From positions 590,084 to 654,083 of the forward strand of contig NZ_VIWT01000005.1 in assembly GCF_007829815.1 (NCBI RefSeq): 64,000 bases of DNA, in the 5' to 3' direction. The DNA comes from Kitasatospora viridis. GTDB taxonomy: Bacteria; Actinomycetota; Actinomycetes; Streptomycetales; Streptomycetaceae. Of this stretch, positions 1-7,210 are shown one piece after another. Both the position numbers and the translations under genes were made by a program. The first letter of the stretch is position 1; the number at the start of each line of letters is the position of its first letter. The notes beneath the pieces were generated by a model. That model saw only the letters and a list, made by a program, of their open reading frames with translations. It was not told the DNA's origin and searched no databases.

Positions 1-227
1 TGCCGGACTTCGAGCTGGCGGCCGGCGAGACGCCCACCGACGTCAACCCGCTCGGCGTCAAGGGGATCGGCGAGTCGGGGACGATCGGCTCCACCCCCGC
101 GGTGCAGAACGCGGTCATCGACGCGGTCGCCCACCTGGGCGTCCGGCACATCGACATGCCGCTGACGCCGCAGCGCGTCTGGGCGGCGATCACGCGGGCC
201 GGCCGAGCGGGCCGGTCGCCGCAGTGA
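1..227 (+). CDS. CoxL-type molybdopterin dehydrogenase large subunit, C-terminal end (partial)
   Basis: Only the last 74 or so codons lie in the window; the gene starts upstream. The visible end carries the G-V-K-G-I-G-E-S-G-T-I-G-S stretch and the closing I-D-M-P-L-T-P-x-R-V-W typical of the molybdenum-pterin-binding large subunit of aerobic CO dehydrogenase/xanthine dehydrogenase relatives. The TGA stop (225-227) overlaps the GTG start of the next gene by 3 nt, so the two are probably translationally coupled. The small and FAD subunits follow further on, so this would be the catalytic subunit of a three-subunit hydroxylase or dehydrogenase. The substrate cannot be told from this fragment, and CO oxidation should not be assumed because the active-site loop is not visible. 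Confidence 0.85.
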   Translation, partial: PDFELAAGETPTDVNPLGVKGIGESGTIGSTPAVQNAVIDAVAHLGVRHIDMPLTPQRVWAAITRAGRAGRSPQ

Positions 228-961
228 ACGAGAGCGAGGAACCCATGGCCGGTCCGGCCCCACGCACGGTCCGGGACCTCCCGGCGCACACCGCCGACCT
301 GATGACCTCGCAGGAGCGGCGACGCCTGCTGCTGCGGGACGTCGACCTGGTCATCGACGGCGGCGCGAACGGTGGTCAGTACGCGAGGTGGTTGCGCCAG
401 TGCGGTTACCGAGGGGAGATCGTTTCGTTCGAGCCGGCCTCCGCGACCTTCGCGGTGCTCGCCGAGGCAGCCCGCGCGGACGATGCCTGGCACTGCCGCA
501 ACGTGGCGCTCGGGGAGGCGGACGGCCAGGTCCTGCTGCACCTGACCCGCACCTCGCTCGGTTCCTCGGTGCTGCGGCGCACGGAGCTGCCCGCGCGGGT
601 GTGGCCGCACGACACCGAGGCCGGCACGGAGCTGGTGCCAGTGCGGTCGCTGCGCTCGCTCTGGGGCGAACTGGGCTGCCAGGGGCGCAGGGTGTACCTG
701 AAGCTCGACGTGGAGGGTGCCGAGCTGGCCGTCCTGCGGGGCGCGGGGCCGGTCCTCGACCAGGTCGCGCTGCTCGAACTGGAGCTGCCGCTGGTCCCGA
801 TGCACCACGGCGCGCCGACGTTCGGGGAGATGCTGGACTTCCTCACCGCACGGGGCTTCTCGATGGTCGCCCTGGAGCAGAACCACAGCGGCGACGACAC
901 GACCGGTCAGATGCTGATGATCGACGGCATCTTCCGGTCCGGAAGCGTGAGGGCCGGGTGA
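224..961 (+). CDS. FkbM family methyltransferase
   Basis: A 245-residue S-adenosylmethionine-dependent methyltransferase of the FkbM family, whose members often O-methylate small molecules or sugars. The SAM-binding glycine motif V-I-D-G-G-A-N-G-G is at about residues 43-51, followed by S-F-E-P-A and the family hallmark K-L-D-V-E-G-A-E near residue 165. The frame opens with GTG at 224 inside the preceding stop; an ATG eight codons in (245) is the alternative start. The stop overlaps the GTG start of the iron-sulfur subunit. It is unusual to find this gene sandwiched between the large and small subunits of a molybdenum dehydrogenase. This suggests that the enzyme and the methyltransferase act on the same compound, but the substrate is unknown. 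Confidence 0.85.
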   Translation: MNESEEPMAGPAPRTVRDLPAHTADLMTSQERRRLLLRDVDLVIDGGANGGQYARWLRQCGYRGEIVSFEPASATFAVLAEAARADDAWHCRNVALGEADGQVLLHLTRTSLGSSVLRRTELPARVWPHDTEAGTELVPVRSLRSLWGELGCQGRRVYLKLDVEGAELAVLRGAGPVLDQVALLELELPLVPMHHGAPTFGEMLDFLTARGFSMVALEQNHSGDDTTGQMLMIDGIFRSGSVRAG

Positions 962-1452
962 ACCGGATCACCGTGACGGTGGACGGCAGGGTCCACCAGG
1001 ACGAGGTGGAGCCCCGGCTCCTGCTCGCCCACTACCTGCGCGACCGGCTGGACCTGACCGCCACCCGGATCTGCTGCGACACCGGCAACTGCGGGGCGTG
1101 CACGGTCGATCTGGACGGTCTGAGCGTCAAGAGCTGCTCGGTCCTGGCAGTCCAGGCGGACGGCTGCGAGGTGACCACCGCCCAGGGGCTGGCCCAGGAC
1201 GGCGCCTGGCACCCGCTGCAGCGCTCGTTCCACGAGCAGCACGCCCTTCAGTGCGGCTACTGCACCCCCGGCATGATCATGGCGGCCCGCGACCTGTTGC
1301 GGCACGACCCGGACCCGGACCCGGATGCGGTCCGGGACGCGCTGCGGGGCAACCTCTGCCGCTGCACCGGCTACCAGAACATCGTCCGGGCCGTGCTCGC
1401 CGCGGCGCCCGGCCGGGTGGCGGCCGCCTGCGGGGACGGGGCGCCGCAATGA
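958..1452 (+). CDS. (2Fe-2S)-binding small subunit of CoxS/XDH-type dehydrogenase
   Basis: A 164-residue iron-sulfur subunit that passes electrons between the molybdenum site and the FAD subunit. Plant-type cluster ligands are C40, C45, C48 and C60 (C-x4-C-x2-C-x11-C). The second cluster domain has C99-x2-C102 in C-G-Y-C-T-P-G and C134-x-C136 in C-R-C-T-G-Y. The length fits the family (about 150-170 residues). The GTG start at 958 overlaps the FkbM stop, and the TGA overlaps the ATG of the FAD subunit. A much longer reading exists in the same frame upstream, but it is antisense-like filler; the cysteine-rich domain begins at this GTG. Confidence 0.9.
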   Translation: MNRITVTVDGRVHQDEVEPRLLLAHYLRDRLDLTATRICCDTGNCGACTVDLDGLSVKSCSVLAVQADGCEVTTAQGLAQDGAWHPLQRSFHEQHALQCGYCTPGMIMAARDLLRHDPDPDPDAVRDALRGNLCRCTGYQNIVRAVLAAAPGRVAAACGDGAPQ

Positions 1453-2321
1453 TCCCCGCAGCGTTCGACTACGCCCGCCCGACCAGCGTCGAGGAGGCCG
1501 TCCGGGTGCTGGCCGAGGGCGGCCCGGGCGCGACGGTACTGGCCGGCGGCCAGAGCCTGCTGCCGATGCTGCGCCTGCGCCGCGCTGCCCCGACGCTCCT
1601 GGTGGATGTCGGCCGGGTGCCGGGGATGCGCGGTGTCCGGCGGGAGGTCGGCCGGCTCGTGATCGGCGCCATGACGACCCATCACGAGGTCCTGCACGAC
1701 CCGCTGGTCCGCCGGCACGCGCCGCTGCTGGCCGCCGCGACCCGCACGGTCGGCGACCCCGCCGTGCGCCACCGCGGCACGCTCGGCGGTTCGCTCGCCC
1801 ACGCTGACCCGGCCGCCGACCTGCCGCCGGCGGTGCTGGCGCTGGACGCCGAGCTGGTGGCGCAGGGTCCGCACGGGCGGCGCACCCTCCCGGCCGGCGA
1901 GTTCTTCGCCGGGCGCCTGCGGACCGCGCTCGAACCCGGGGAACTGCTCGTCGAGATCCGGGTGCCCGAGCTCGGTGCGGACTGGGGGTTCCACTACGAG
2001 AAGTTCCGGCACTGCGCGCAGGCCGCCGCGGTGGTCGGCGTGGCGGCGGCGGTGCGCCGCGGGAGCGGCGGCATCGTGCAGGCACGGATCGGACTGGCGA
2101 ACATGGGGGCCACCCCGCTGCGGGCGCTCGCGGTCGAGGCCGCACTGGCCGGTGCGGACGCCACCGCGGCGGCCGTGGACCGGGCCGCCGGTGCGGCGGC
2201 CGAGGGCGCCGCACCGCCGGTCGACCGGGGCGTCGACACCGAGTACCGGGACCACCTGGCCCGGGTGCTGACGCGCCGTGCGGTGCTCGCCGCGGCAGGG
2301 GAGCGGGGGTGGCGGGCATGA
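1449..2321 (+). CDS. FAD-binding medium subunit of CoxM/XDH-type dehydrogenase
   Basis: A 290-residue FAD subunit (PCMH-type fold) of the molybdenum hydroxylase family. It begins with the typical F-x-Y-x-R-P-x-S-x-x-E-A and has the FAD-contacting A-G-G-Q-S-L-L-P motif near residues 32-39. A second flavin motif, H-R-G-T-L-G-G-S-L-A-H-A-D-P, lies near residues 108-121. ATG at 1449 overlaps the CoxS stop by 4 nt. The last bases overlap the start of the following serine hydrolase. With the flanking subunits it forms the standard large/small/medium complex; gene order here is L-(FkbM)-S-M. Confidence 0.9.
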   Translation: MIPAAFDYARPTSVEEAVRVLAEGGPGATVLAGGQSLLPMLRLRRAAPTLLVDVGRVPGMRGVRREVGRLVIGAMTTHHEVLHDPLVRRHAPLLAAATRTVGDPAVRHRGTLGGSLAHADPAADLPPAVLALDAELVAQGPHGRRTLPAGEFFAGRLRTALEPGELLVEIRVPELGADWGFHYEKFRHCAQAAAVVGVAAAVRRGSGGIVQARIGLANMGATPLRALAVEAALAGADATAAAVDRAAGAAAEGAAPPVDRGVDTEYRDHLARVLTRRAVLAAAGERGWRA

Positions 2322-3529
2322 CCCCGAGCGGCTTCTCGCCGACCCGGTTGGCCCGGCTGGGCGATGTGCTCAAGCGCCACGTCGGGGCCGGCCACGTGCC
2401 GGGGGCGCTGGCCCTGGTGGCCCGCCGCGGCGAGGTGCACGTCGTGGCGACGGGCCGACTCGCCTTCGAGGGCGAGGGTTCGGGAACGCCGATGGCGGGC
2501 GACACCGTCGTGCGCGTCACGTCCTGGACGAAGCAGCTCGTCGCCGCCTGCGCGATGACACTGGTCGAGGACGGCACGCTGCGGCTCGACGACCCGGTCG
2601 ACGGGTTCCTCCCGGAGCTCGCCGGCATGCGGGTGCTCGCCGATCCGGCCGGGCCGTTGGACGACACCGTCGCGGCCGAGCGGCCGACGACGCTGCGGGA
2701 CCTGCTCACCTGCCGCCTGGGCACCGGTGCGATCCTCGCCGAGCCGGGCGCGGTCCCGCTCGCCGACGCCCTGAACGCCCTGGAGCTGGCGGACCGTCCG
2801 GGCGGTCAGCTGCTGTCGCCGGACGAGTGGATCCGCCGGCTCGGTGCGCTGCCGCTGGCCCACCAGCCGGGTGAGCGCTGGATGTACCACATCAGCCCGA
2901 TCGTGCTGGGCGTGCTGGTCGCCCGGGCCGCCGGACGTCCCCTCGGGGAGGCGTTGCGCGAGCGGATCTGCGAGCCGCTCGGGATGAAGGACACCGGTAT
3001 CGGCATCGACGCCGGGAGCGCGGCGCGGTTGGCGACCGCCTACACGCACGACGAGGCCACCGGCGCGCTCGCCGTCGAGCACGGCCCCGACTGGCTCCGG
3101 CACCGATTGCCGGTGTTCAAGACGGGCGGCAGCGGGCTGGTCACCACCGCCGACGACTTCCTGGCCTTCACCTCGGCCCTGCTGGCCGGCGGGATCCACC
3201 GGGGCGAACGGGTCCTGTCGCCGCAGTCGGTGGCGCTGATGACGACCGATCACCTGACGCGGCGCCAGCGGGAGGCTTCCACGCTGGTCTGGACACCGGT
3301 CTTCCAGCAGCACTTCGGCTGGGGCTTCGGGATGGCGGTCAACCTGCGCCGCAACCACCTGGCGCCCTCGGTCGGGAGCTACGGGTGGTACGGCAAGTAC
3401 GGCACCGGCTGGTTCAACGATCCGGCCCGGGACCTGACGGCGATGCTCGTCACCCAGAGCACGGCGACGTTCCGGCACCGGGTCTTCCCCCAGGTGTGGG
3501 CGGCCGCCTACCGTGCGCTCGACGACTGA
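2309..3529 (+). CDS. Serine hydrolase, beta-lactamase/class C penicillin-binding-protein family
   Basis: A 406-residue member of the beta-lactamase superfamily (Pfam Beta-lactamase, esterase/D-aminopeptidase-like). The nucleophile motif is S72-W-T-K75 and the second motif is Y193-H-I-S, preceding the family signature P-L-G-M-x-D-T near residue 223. No signal peptide or lipobox is seen, so it is probably cytoplasmic and more likely an esterase or amidase than a secreted resistance enzyme. GTG at 2309 lies 13 nt inside coxM; an ATG three codons later (2318) is equally possible. It is the last gene of the molybdenum-enzyme operon and ends by facing rmlA. The substrate is unknown. Confidence 0.8.
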   Translation: MAGMTPSGFSPTRLARLGDVLKRHVGAGHVPGALALVARRGEVHVVATGRLAFEGEGSGTPMAGDTVVRVTSWTKQLVAACAMTLVEDGTLRLDDPVDGFLPELAGMRVLADPAGPLDDTVAAERPTTLRDLLTCRLGTGAILAEPGAVPLADALNALELADRPGGQLLSPDEWIRRLGALPLAHQPGERWMYHISPIVLGVLVARAAGRPLGEALRERICEPLGMKDTGIGIDAGSAARLATAYTHDEATGALAVEHGPDWLRHRLPVFKTGGSGLVTTADDFLAFTSALLAGGIHRGERVLSPQSVALMTTDHLTRRQREASTLVWTPVFQQHFGWGFGMAVNLRRNHLAPSVGSYGWYGKYGTGWFNDPARDLTAMLVTQSTATFRHRVFPQVWAAAYRALDD

Positions 3530-3571
3530 CGCCCACGCCGCTCGGACCGCTCCGGGCGGCTCAGGCGTCAG
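3526..3571. terminator. Putative bidirectional terminator between convergent genes
   Basis: CTGACGCC at 3526-3533 pairs with GGCGTCAG at 3564-3571, with a GC-rich loop that can fold further. The structure covers the stop codons of the serine hydrolase and, on the other strand, rmlA. There is no T tract, as is usual in actinobacteria. Confidence 0.4.
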
Positions 3572-4430
3572 CCAGCGCCAGCACGTAGCGCCCGTAGCCT
3601 GACGAGTCGGACAGTTCCTTGCCGGCCAGTGCGAGCTGCTCGCGGCTGATGTACCCCATCCGGTAGGCCACTTCCTCCAGGCAGGAGATCCGGATGCCCT
3701 GGCGCTTCTCCAGCAGCTGGACGAAGAGCGAGGCCTCCAGCAGGCTGTCGTGGGTCCCGGTGTCGAACCAGGCGCAGCCGCGGCCGAGGTTGACCAGCCG
3801 GGCCCGGTTCTCCCGCACGAAGGTGAGGTTGAGGTCGGTGATCTCCAGTTCGCCGCGGGCCGACGGGGCGAGCTCGGCCGCGCGGTCCACGGCCTCGTTG
3901 CCGTACATGTACAGGCCGGTCACCGCCAGGTTGGAACTGGGGCGGCTCGGCTTCTCCACCAGGCCGACGATGGCGCCGTCGCCGTCGACCTCGGCGACGC
4001 CGTACCGCTCGGGGTCGCCGACCGGGTAGCCGAACAGCGTGCAGCCGTCGAGCCGTTCGGCCTCCGCGCGGAGCAGGTCGGGCAGCCGGTGCCCGTAGAA
4101 GATGTTGTCGCCCAGCACCAGGCAGACGGCGCCGGAGCCGATGAACCCGCGGCCGATCAGCAGGGCCTGCGCGAGCCCCTCGGGCGCCTCCTGGACGGCG
4201 TACTCCAGGGTGATGCCGAGCCTGCTCCCGTCGCCCAGCAGCTCGCGGTAGAGCCCGAGGTGCTGCGGCGTTGAGATGACCAGGACCTCGCGGATGCCCG
4301 CCTGCATCAGCAGGGCGAGCGGGTAGTAGACCATCGGCTTGTCGTAGACCGGGAGCAGCTGCTTGGAGTGCACGTTGGTCAGCGGACGCAGCCGGGCGCC
4401 GGATCCGCCGGCCAGGATGATGCCGCGCAT
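3561..4430 (-). CDS. rmlA: Glucose-1-phosphate thymidylyltransferase
   Basis: A 289-residue RmlA/RfbA enzyme that makes dTDP-glucose from dTTP and glucose-1-phosphate, the first step of dTDP-deoxysugar synthesis. The nucleotide-binding signature G-G-S-G-A-R-L-R-P-L-T is at residues 8-18, then L-L-P-V-Y-D-K-P-M-V-Y-Y-P and, later, V-E-K-P-S-R-P-x-S-N. Length matches the family. A GGAAGGA ribosome site lies 6-7 nt before the ATG at 4430. It lies 29 nt downstream of rmlB on the same strand and so is cotranscribed. RmlC, RmlD and glycosyltransferases are not in the window, so the sugar product cannot be defined here. Confidence 0.95.
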   Translation of the reverse strand: MRGIILAGGSGARLRPLTNVHSKQLLPVYDKPMVYYPLALLMQAGIREVLVISTPQHLGLYRELLGDGSRLGITLEYAVQEAPEGLAQALLIGRGFIGSGAVCLVLGDNIFYGHRLPDLLRAEAERLDGCTLFGYPVGDPERYGVAEVDGDGAIVGLVEKPSRPSSNLAVTGLYMYGNEAVDRAAELAPSARGELEITDLNLTFVRENRARLVNLGRGCAWFDTGTHDSLLEASLFVQLLEKRQGIRISCLEEVAYRMGYISREQLALAGKELSDSSGYGRYVLALADA

Positions 4431-4459
4431 GGTCGTTCCTTCCGGGGAGGGGCCGCGGT

Positions 4460-5440
4460 TCACGCCTGCTCGCCGGGGTCGAGCAGCGGCCGCCACCAGG
4501 ACGGGTTCTCCCGGTACCAGGCGATGGTCTGCCGCAGGCCCTCCTCGAAGCCGACCCGTGGCCGGTAGCCGAGCCCGCGCAGCTTGGCGTCGTCGAGCGA
4601 GTAGCGGCGGTCGTGGCCCTTGCGGTCGGCGACCGGCCGGACCGAGCTCCAGTCCCGCCCGAGTGTCCGCAGCAGCATCCCGGTGACCTCCCGGTTGGAC
4701 AACTCCCTTCCGCCGCCGATGTGGTAGACCTCGCCGGGCGCACCCCGGTCGAGCACCAGCTGGATGCCGCGGCAGTGGTCGTCGACGTGCAGCCAGTCCC
4801 GCACGTTCAGGCCGTCGCCGTAGAGCGGCACGGTGCCGCCGCGCAGCAGCGCGGTGACGAAGGCCGGCACGAGCTTCTCGGGGAACTGGTAGGGGCCGTA
4901 GTTGTTGCCGCACCGGGTGATGCTCGCGTTCAGGCCGTGGGTGCGGGCGTAGGAGCGGACCAGCAGGTCCGCGCTCGCCTTCGCCGCCGCGTACGGCGAA
5001 TTGGGTTCGAGCGGCGACTCCTCGGTCCACGAGCCCTCGGCGATCGACCCGTACACCTCGTCGGTGGATACCTGGAGGAACCGCGGCAGGCCCTGCTGCA
5101 GGGCCGCGCGCAGCAGGTTGTGGGTGCCGAGGACGTTGGTGCGGATGAACTCGGTCGAGTCCCCGATGGAGCGGTCCACGTGGGATTCGGCCGCGAAGTT
5201 CACCACGGCGTCGGCCTCGGAGAGCAGCTGCGGCACCAGTTCCCGGTCCGCGATGTCCCCGTGGACGAACCGCAGCCTGGAGTCGCCGGAGACCGGCGCG
5301 AGGTTCTCCAGGTTGCCCGCGTAGGTCAGCTTGTCCAGGACGGTGACACCGGAGACGTCGGTGCCGAGACCGCCGGTGAGCAGTCGGCGCACGTAGGTGC
5401 TGCCGATGAATCCGGCGCCACCGGTCACCAGGATGTGCAT
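4460..5440 (-). CDS. rmlB: dTDP-glucose 4,6-dehydratase
   Basis: A 326-residue extended short-chain dehydrogenase that converts dTDP-glucose to dTDP-4-keto-6-deoxyglucose. The NAD motif G7-x-x-G10-x-x-G13 (T-G-G-A-G-F-I-G-S) opens the protein. The active-site segment S-T-D-E-V-Y-G-S and the Y-A-A-A-K catalytic pair follow. ATG at 5440 is preceded by AGAGGGG. It is transcribed before rmlA. The upstream neighbour on the same strand is the LuxR regulator at 5559-5984, about 120 nt away, so rmlBA may be controlled with the peptide cluster. That link is an inference from proximity only. Confidence 0.95.
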   Translation of the reverse strand: MHILVTGGAGFIGSTYVRRLLTGGLGTDVSGVTVLDKLTYAGNLENLAPVSGDSRLRFVHGDIADRELVPQLLSEADAVVNFAAESHVDRSIGDSTEFIRTNVLGTHNLLRAALQQGLPRFLQVSTDEVYGSIAEGSWTEESPLEPNSPYAAAKASADLLVRSYARTHGLNASITRCGNNYGPYQFPEKLVPAFVTALLRGGTVPLYGDGLNVRDWLHVDDHCRGIQLVLDRGAPGEVYHIGGGRELSNREVTGMLLRTLGRDWSSVRPVADRKGHDRRYSLDDAKLRGLGYRPRVGFEEGLRQTIAWYRENPSWWRPLLDPGEQA

Positions 5441-5558
5441 GGAGGTGAAGCCCCTCTGATCGGATCTCGCCGAGCCTGCGGGCTCGGGTTCGGGCCGGGA
5501 CGGCAGGAGCTGACGCGCCGTCACACCGGTCGCGGTCGGCCCGCGCCGGACCGCGGGC

Positions 5559-5984
5559 CTAGGCCCCGCGGTCGGTCCGCTCCCCGCGGGCCGCCTCACC
5601 GGGCTCCCGGAGCTGCCCCCGGCCCGCCAGGGTGAAGAAGTCCCACTTGGTGGAGACGACGGCGATCTCGACCCGGGAGCCCACCCGGAGCTTCAGCATG
5701 ATGCGGGCGATGTGCTCGCGTGCCGTCCGTTCGGAGATGCCCAGTTCCAGGCCGATGCTGTAGTTGGTCATCCCGGTGGCGACCAGCCGGAGGACCTCGA
5801 ACTCCCGAGCGCTCAGCGCGGAGATCCCGGAGTGGATCCGCTCGATCTCGTCACGCGATCCGATGCCCCCGGCGGTCGCCGCGCCGCGCCATTGCGGAAA
5901 TGCCGCGTCGCGGATGGCGGCCGCATTCCTCCCGGTCGGCCCCGGAGCGCGCACGAGCGTCGATGATTCCTTGTTTGGCGTCAT
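5559..5984 (-). CDS. Single-domain LuxR-type DNA-binding regulator
   Basis: A 141-residue protein with one recognisable domain, a GerE/LuxR helix-turn-helix at about residues 53-115 (L-S-A-R-E-F-E-V-L-R-L-V-A-x-G, then S-E-R-T-A-R-E-H-I). There is no receiver, PAS or autoinducer domain, only about 50 N-terminal residues without a recognised fold. The ATG at 5984 is chosen because AGAGGG lies 6 nt upstream; a TTG two codons earlier (5990) also fits. The gene diverges from the precursor-peptide operon across about 900 bp that contains three copies of a 15-bp palindrome, so it is the natural candidate for the cluster regulator. Its true targets are unproven. Confidence 0.85.
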   Translation of the reverse strand: MTPNKESSTLVRAPGPTGRNAAAIRDAAFPQWRGAATAGGIGSRDEIERIHSGISALSAREFEVLRLVATGMTNYSIGLELGISERTAREHIARIMLKLRVGSRVEIAVVSTKWDFFTLAGRGQLREPGEAARGERTDRGA

Positions 5985-6014
5985 GTCCAACCCTCTTGAT
6001 GTCCAACCCTCTTG
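5983..6014. repeat. Perfect 16-bp tandem repeat duplicating the ribosome-binding site of the LuxR gene
   Basis: ATGTCCAACCCTCTTG occurs at 5983-5998 and again at 5999-6014 without a mismatch. Read on the minus strand, each copy carries AAGAGGG followed by TTGGAC. The copy nearer the gene ends in ATG (start codon) and the other in ATC. The translation-start region of the regulator is therefore duplicated, most simply by slippage. Confidence 0.9.
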
Positions 6015-6174
6015 TGTCCGTTTACAGGATCACCACAGGAGCGCCAGGAAATGGCCTCACTGCTTGCGTTTCGCACCACGACATCTGCGAAGCGTGTCAA
6101 GTGGTCCGCCAGAGTCAATCATGGTACGACCTTGCCTGCAAGGGAAGTTGACATTTGTACGGAGAATAGCCCTG

Positions 6175-6350
6175 ACACGCCGTGCGTGCGATTCATGCGG
6201 ACCGTCCCGCCGGCTTCCCGAGTTCCTTTCGCGGGAATTCCGGAGCTTGGCACGCGCGGCGTGCGAGCCCGGTGACCTGCAGTCGCCGTCCCGTCACATG
6301 TCCTGAGGGATCGTCAGTGGAATTCCTGGTGCCTGGCACGCCGTGCGTGC
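6175..6350. promoter_or_regulatory. Three-copy palindromic operator array (GCACGC-N3-GCGTGC)
   Basis: Copies are at 6175-6189 (first base of the left arm mismatched), 6250-6264 (perfect 6-3-6) and 6336-6350 (perfect 6-3-6). Centre-to-centre distances are 75 and 86 bp. The second and third copies sit in a longer similar block that also includes GAATTCC about 13-14 bp before the palindrome. The layout is what one expects of binding sites for a dimeric regulator, and the adjacent LuxR-type protein is the obvious candidate. Binding is inferred. Confidence 0.6.
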
Positions 6351-6422
6351 GACGCGCCCGGACCGGCCACCGGTGAATTCGGCCGGCGAACACCGTTCCA
6401 GTTCACGAGGGTTGACGATCAG

Positions 6423-6628
6423 TCCGATCGGATGCAAAAGTCTCTGGCGACGGAAGGGATCACCGCTCGGACAGTGCCCGCTGATGCGGGGGCCGTGCCG
6501 GTGCCGGTGCCGGAGACTTCCGGGTCCACGCGGTCCGGGCCGGGCAATCCGGTCGGTCCCGGGACCGAAAAGGCTTTTCATGAATATCAGTCCGACCCGG
6601 CCGATTCCGTCCACCGGTCCGATCGGAC
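6423..6628. promoter_or_regulatory. Second set of palindromes in the peptide-operon leader
   Basis: TCCGATCGGA occurs at 6423-6432 and 6618-6627; the latter extends to a 12-bp palindrome. Between them CGGTCCCGGGACCG (6554-6567) is followed at once by GAAAAG-G-CTTTTC (6567-6579). These may be further regulator sites or hairpins in a long leader transcript. Their role is not known. Confidence 0.4.
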
Positions 6629-6917
6629 GCCGCCGGCGTGATTCCGCGAGAGGAATTCCGCCATCAGTTCACCCCGTCGGCCGACGCGATGGCGTGCCGG
6701 CAGCGCCGGCCCGCGGAAGAACCGCGAACCCCGGTGCTGTCCGGGCACCCGGGTCGGCGCCCGGACGCCGGCCCGGCCCCGTCGGTGCGGGTCCGCACCG
6801 GGCGCGGTGTGCCGCGCGCCGAAGGCGCTCCCGCCGCCGGCCCCTCAGAGCCAACCGCACGGCAGCACGCCGTGCCGTGCGGTGAAACCACCAGAGACCC
6901 AGGGGGAGGTGAAAGAA

Positions 6918-7028
6918 ATGGAGAACATCATCTTCGAGGACGTCGACTTCAGCGCTGTCGAGGACGAGGAGCTGACCGACGTCGTCGGCGGTTCCGGCGG
7001 CTTCGTCACGCCGCTCGGCAAGCCGTAG
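6918..7028 (+). CDS. Double-glycine precursor peptide (36 residues), RiPP-like or pheromone-like
   Basis: A very short gene with an excellent ribosome site, GGAGGTGA at 6905-6912, 5 nt before ATG. The product has an acidic 25-residue leader ending E-L-T-D-V-V-G-G, a classic double-glycine processing site with hydrophobic residues at -7 and -4. The predicted core is SGGFVTPLGKP (11 residues). Because the core itself begins S-G-G, cleavage after the second Gly pair would leave FVTPLGKP. The core has one Ser and one Thr, no Cys or Trp, and a Lys-Pro end, so thioether, lasso or sactionine chemistry is unlikely. The next gene is a C39-peptidase exporter, which supports the call strongly. Function (signal, antimicrobial, scaffold) is unknown. 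Confidence 0.8.
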   Translation: MENIIFEDVDFSAVEDEELTDVVGGSGGFVTPLGKP

Positions 7029-7035
7029 TGGTGAT

Positions 7036-7174
7036 CGGTCCGTCGGGCGGGACCGCCGCCGACGGACCGGCCCCTCGGCGCGCCGACTGCGGGCGGGCCG
7101 CTCTCGGCGGCACCTCAGGTGCTGCCGGGGGCGGCCCGCCCCGCCGTGCCCCGGCGGGCCGCGGGCCCGCCGGG
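7036..7174 (+). terminator. Three consecutive hairpins between precursor and exporter (attenuator-like)
   Basis: Hairpin 1: CGGTCCGTCGG (7036-7046) pairs with CCGACGGACCG (7059-7069), starting 8 nt after the peptide stop. Hairpin 2: GGGCGGGCCGC (7091-7101) pairs with GCGGCCCGCCC (7131-7141) and has an inner stem. Hairpin 3: CCCGGCGGGC (7150-7159) pairs with GCCCGCCGGG (7165-7174). All outer stems are perfect. Such structures between a precursor gene and its processing genes commonly reduce read-through or stabilise the short message; which applies here is inferred. Confidence 0.65.
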
Positions 7175-7210
7175 AAACACCGAACCCCAGCAGCGAGGAG
7201 TTGATCCGCG

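Larger units (their letters stand above)
6015..6917. promoter_or_regulatory. Roughly 900-bp non-coding control region between the LuxR regulator and the precursor peptide
   Basis: No convincing gene was found here. The stretch looks less GC-rich than its surroundings and is packed with short palindromes: CCTTGC-CT-GCAAGG at 6130-6143, directly before a TTGACA at 6148-6153; three GCACGC-like palindromes (separate entry); and GGAATTCC at 6652-6659, with GGAATTCC-like copies near 6234 and 6319. No good -10 hexamer was found 16-19 bp after the TTGACA. A 69-codon open frame at 6432-6641 lacks a ribosome site and is not called. The region probably holds the divergent promoters of the regulator and the peptide operon. 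Confidence 0.6.

Noticed and set aside
907..2724. Long minus-strand open frame (605 codons) opposite the Cox-type genes
   Set aside because: It is Arg/Pro/Gly-rich, shows no domain, and lies opposite well-supported genes; such antisense frames are expected at this GC content. The same applies to 7115-9382, 12640-14340, 18678-20591 and others.
3561..5440. Complete dTDP-rhamnose pathway
   Set aside because: Only rmlA and rmlB are present; rmlC, rmlD and a glycosyltransferase were not found in the window.
6148..6177. Promoter from the TTGACA at 6148
   Set aside because: No acceptable -10 hexamer 16-19 bp downstream, so a promoter is not called.
6432..6641. 69-codon frame in the peptide leader region
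   Set aside because: No ribosome-binding site at a usable distance and no recognisable motif; the region reads as regulatory DNA.
6918..7028. Lanthipeptide, lasso or sactipeptide precursor
   Set aside because: The core has no Cys and no modification enzyme of those classes is nearby; only a leader-cutting exporter and a condensation protein are present.
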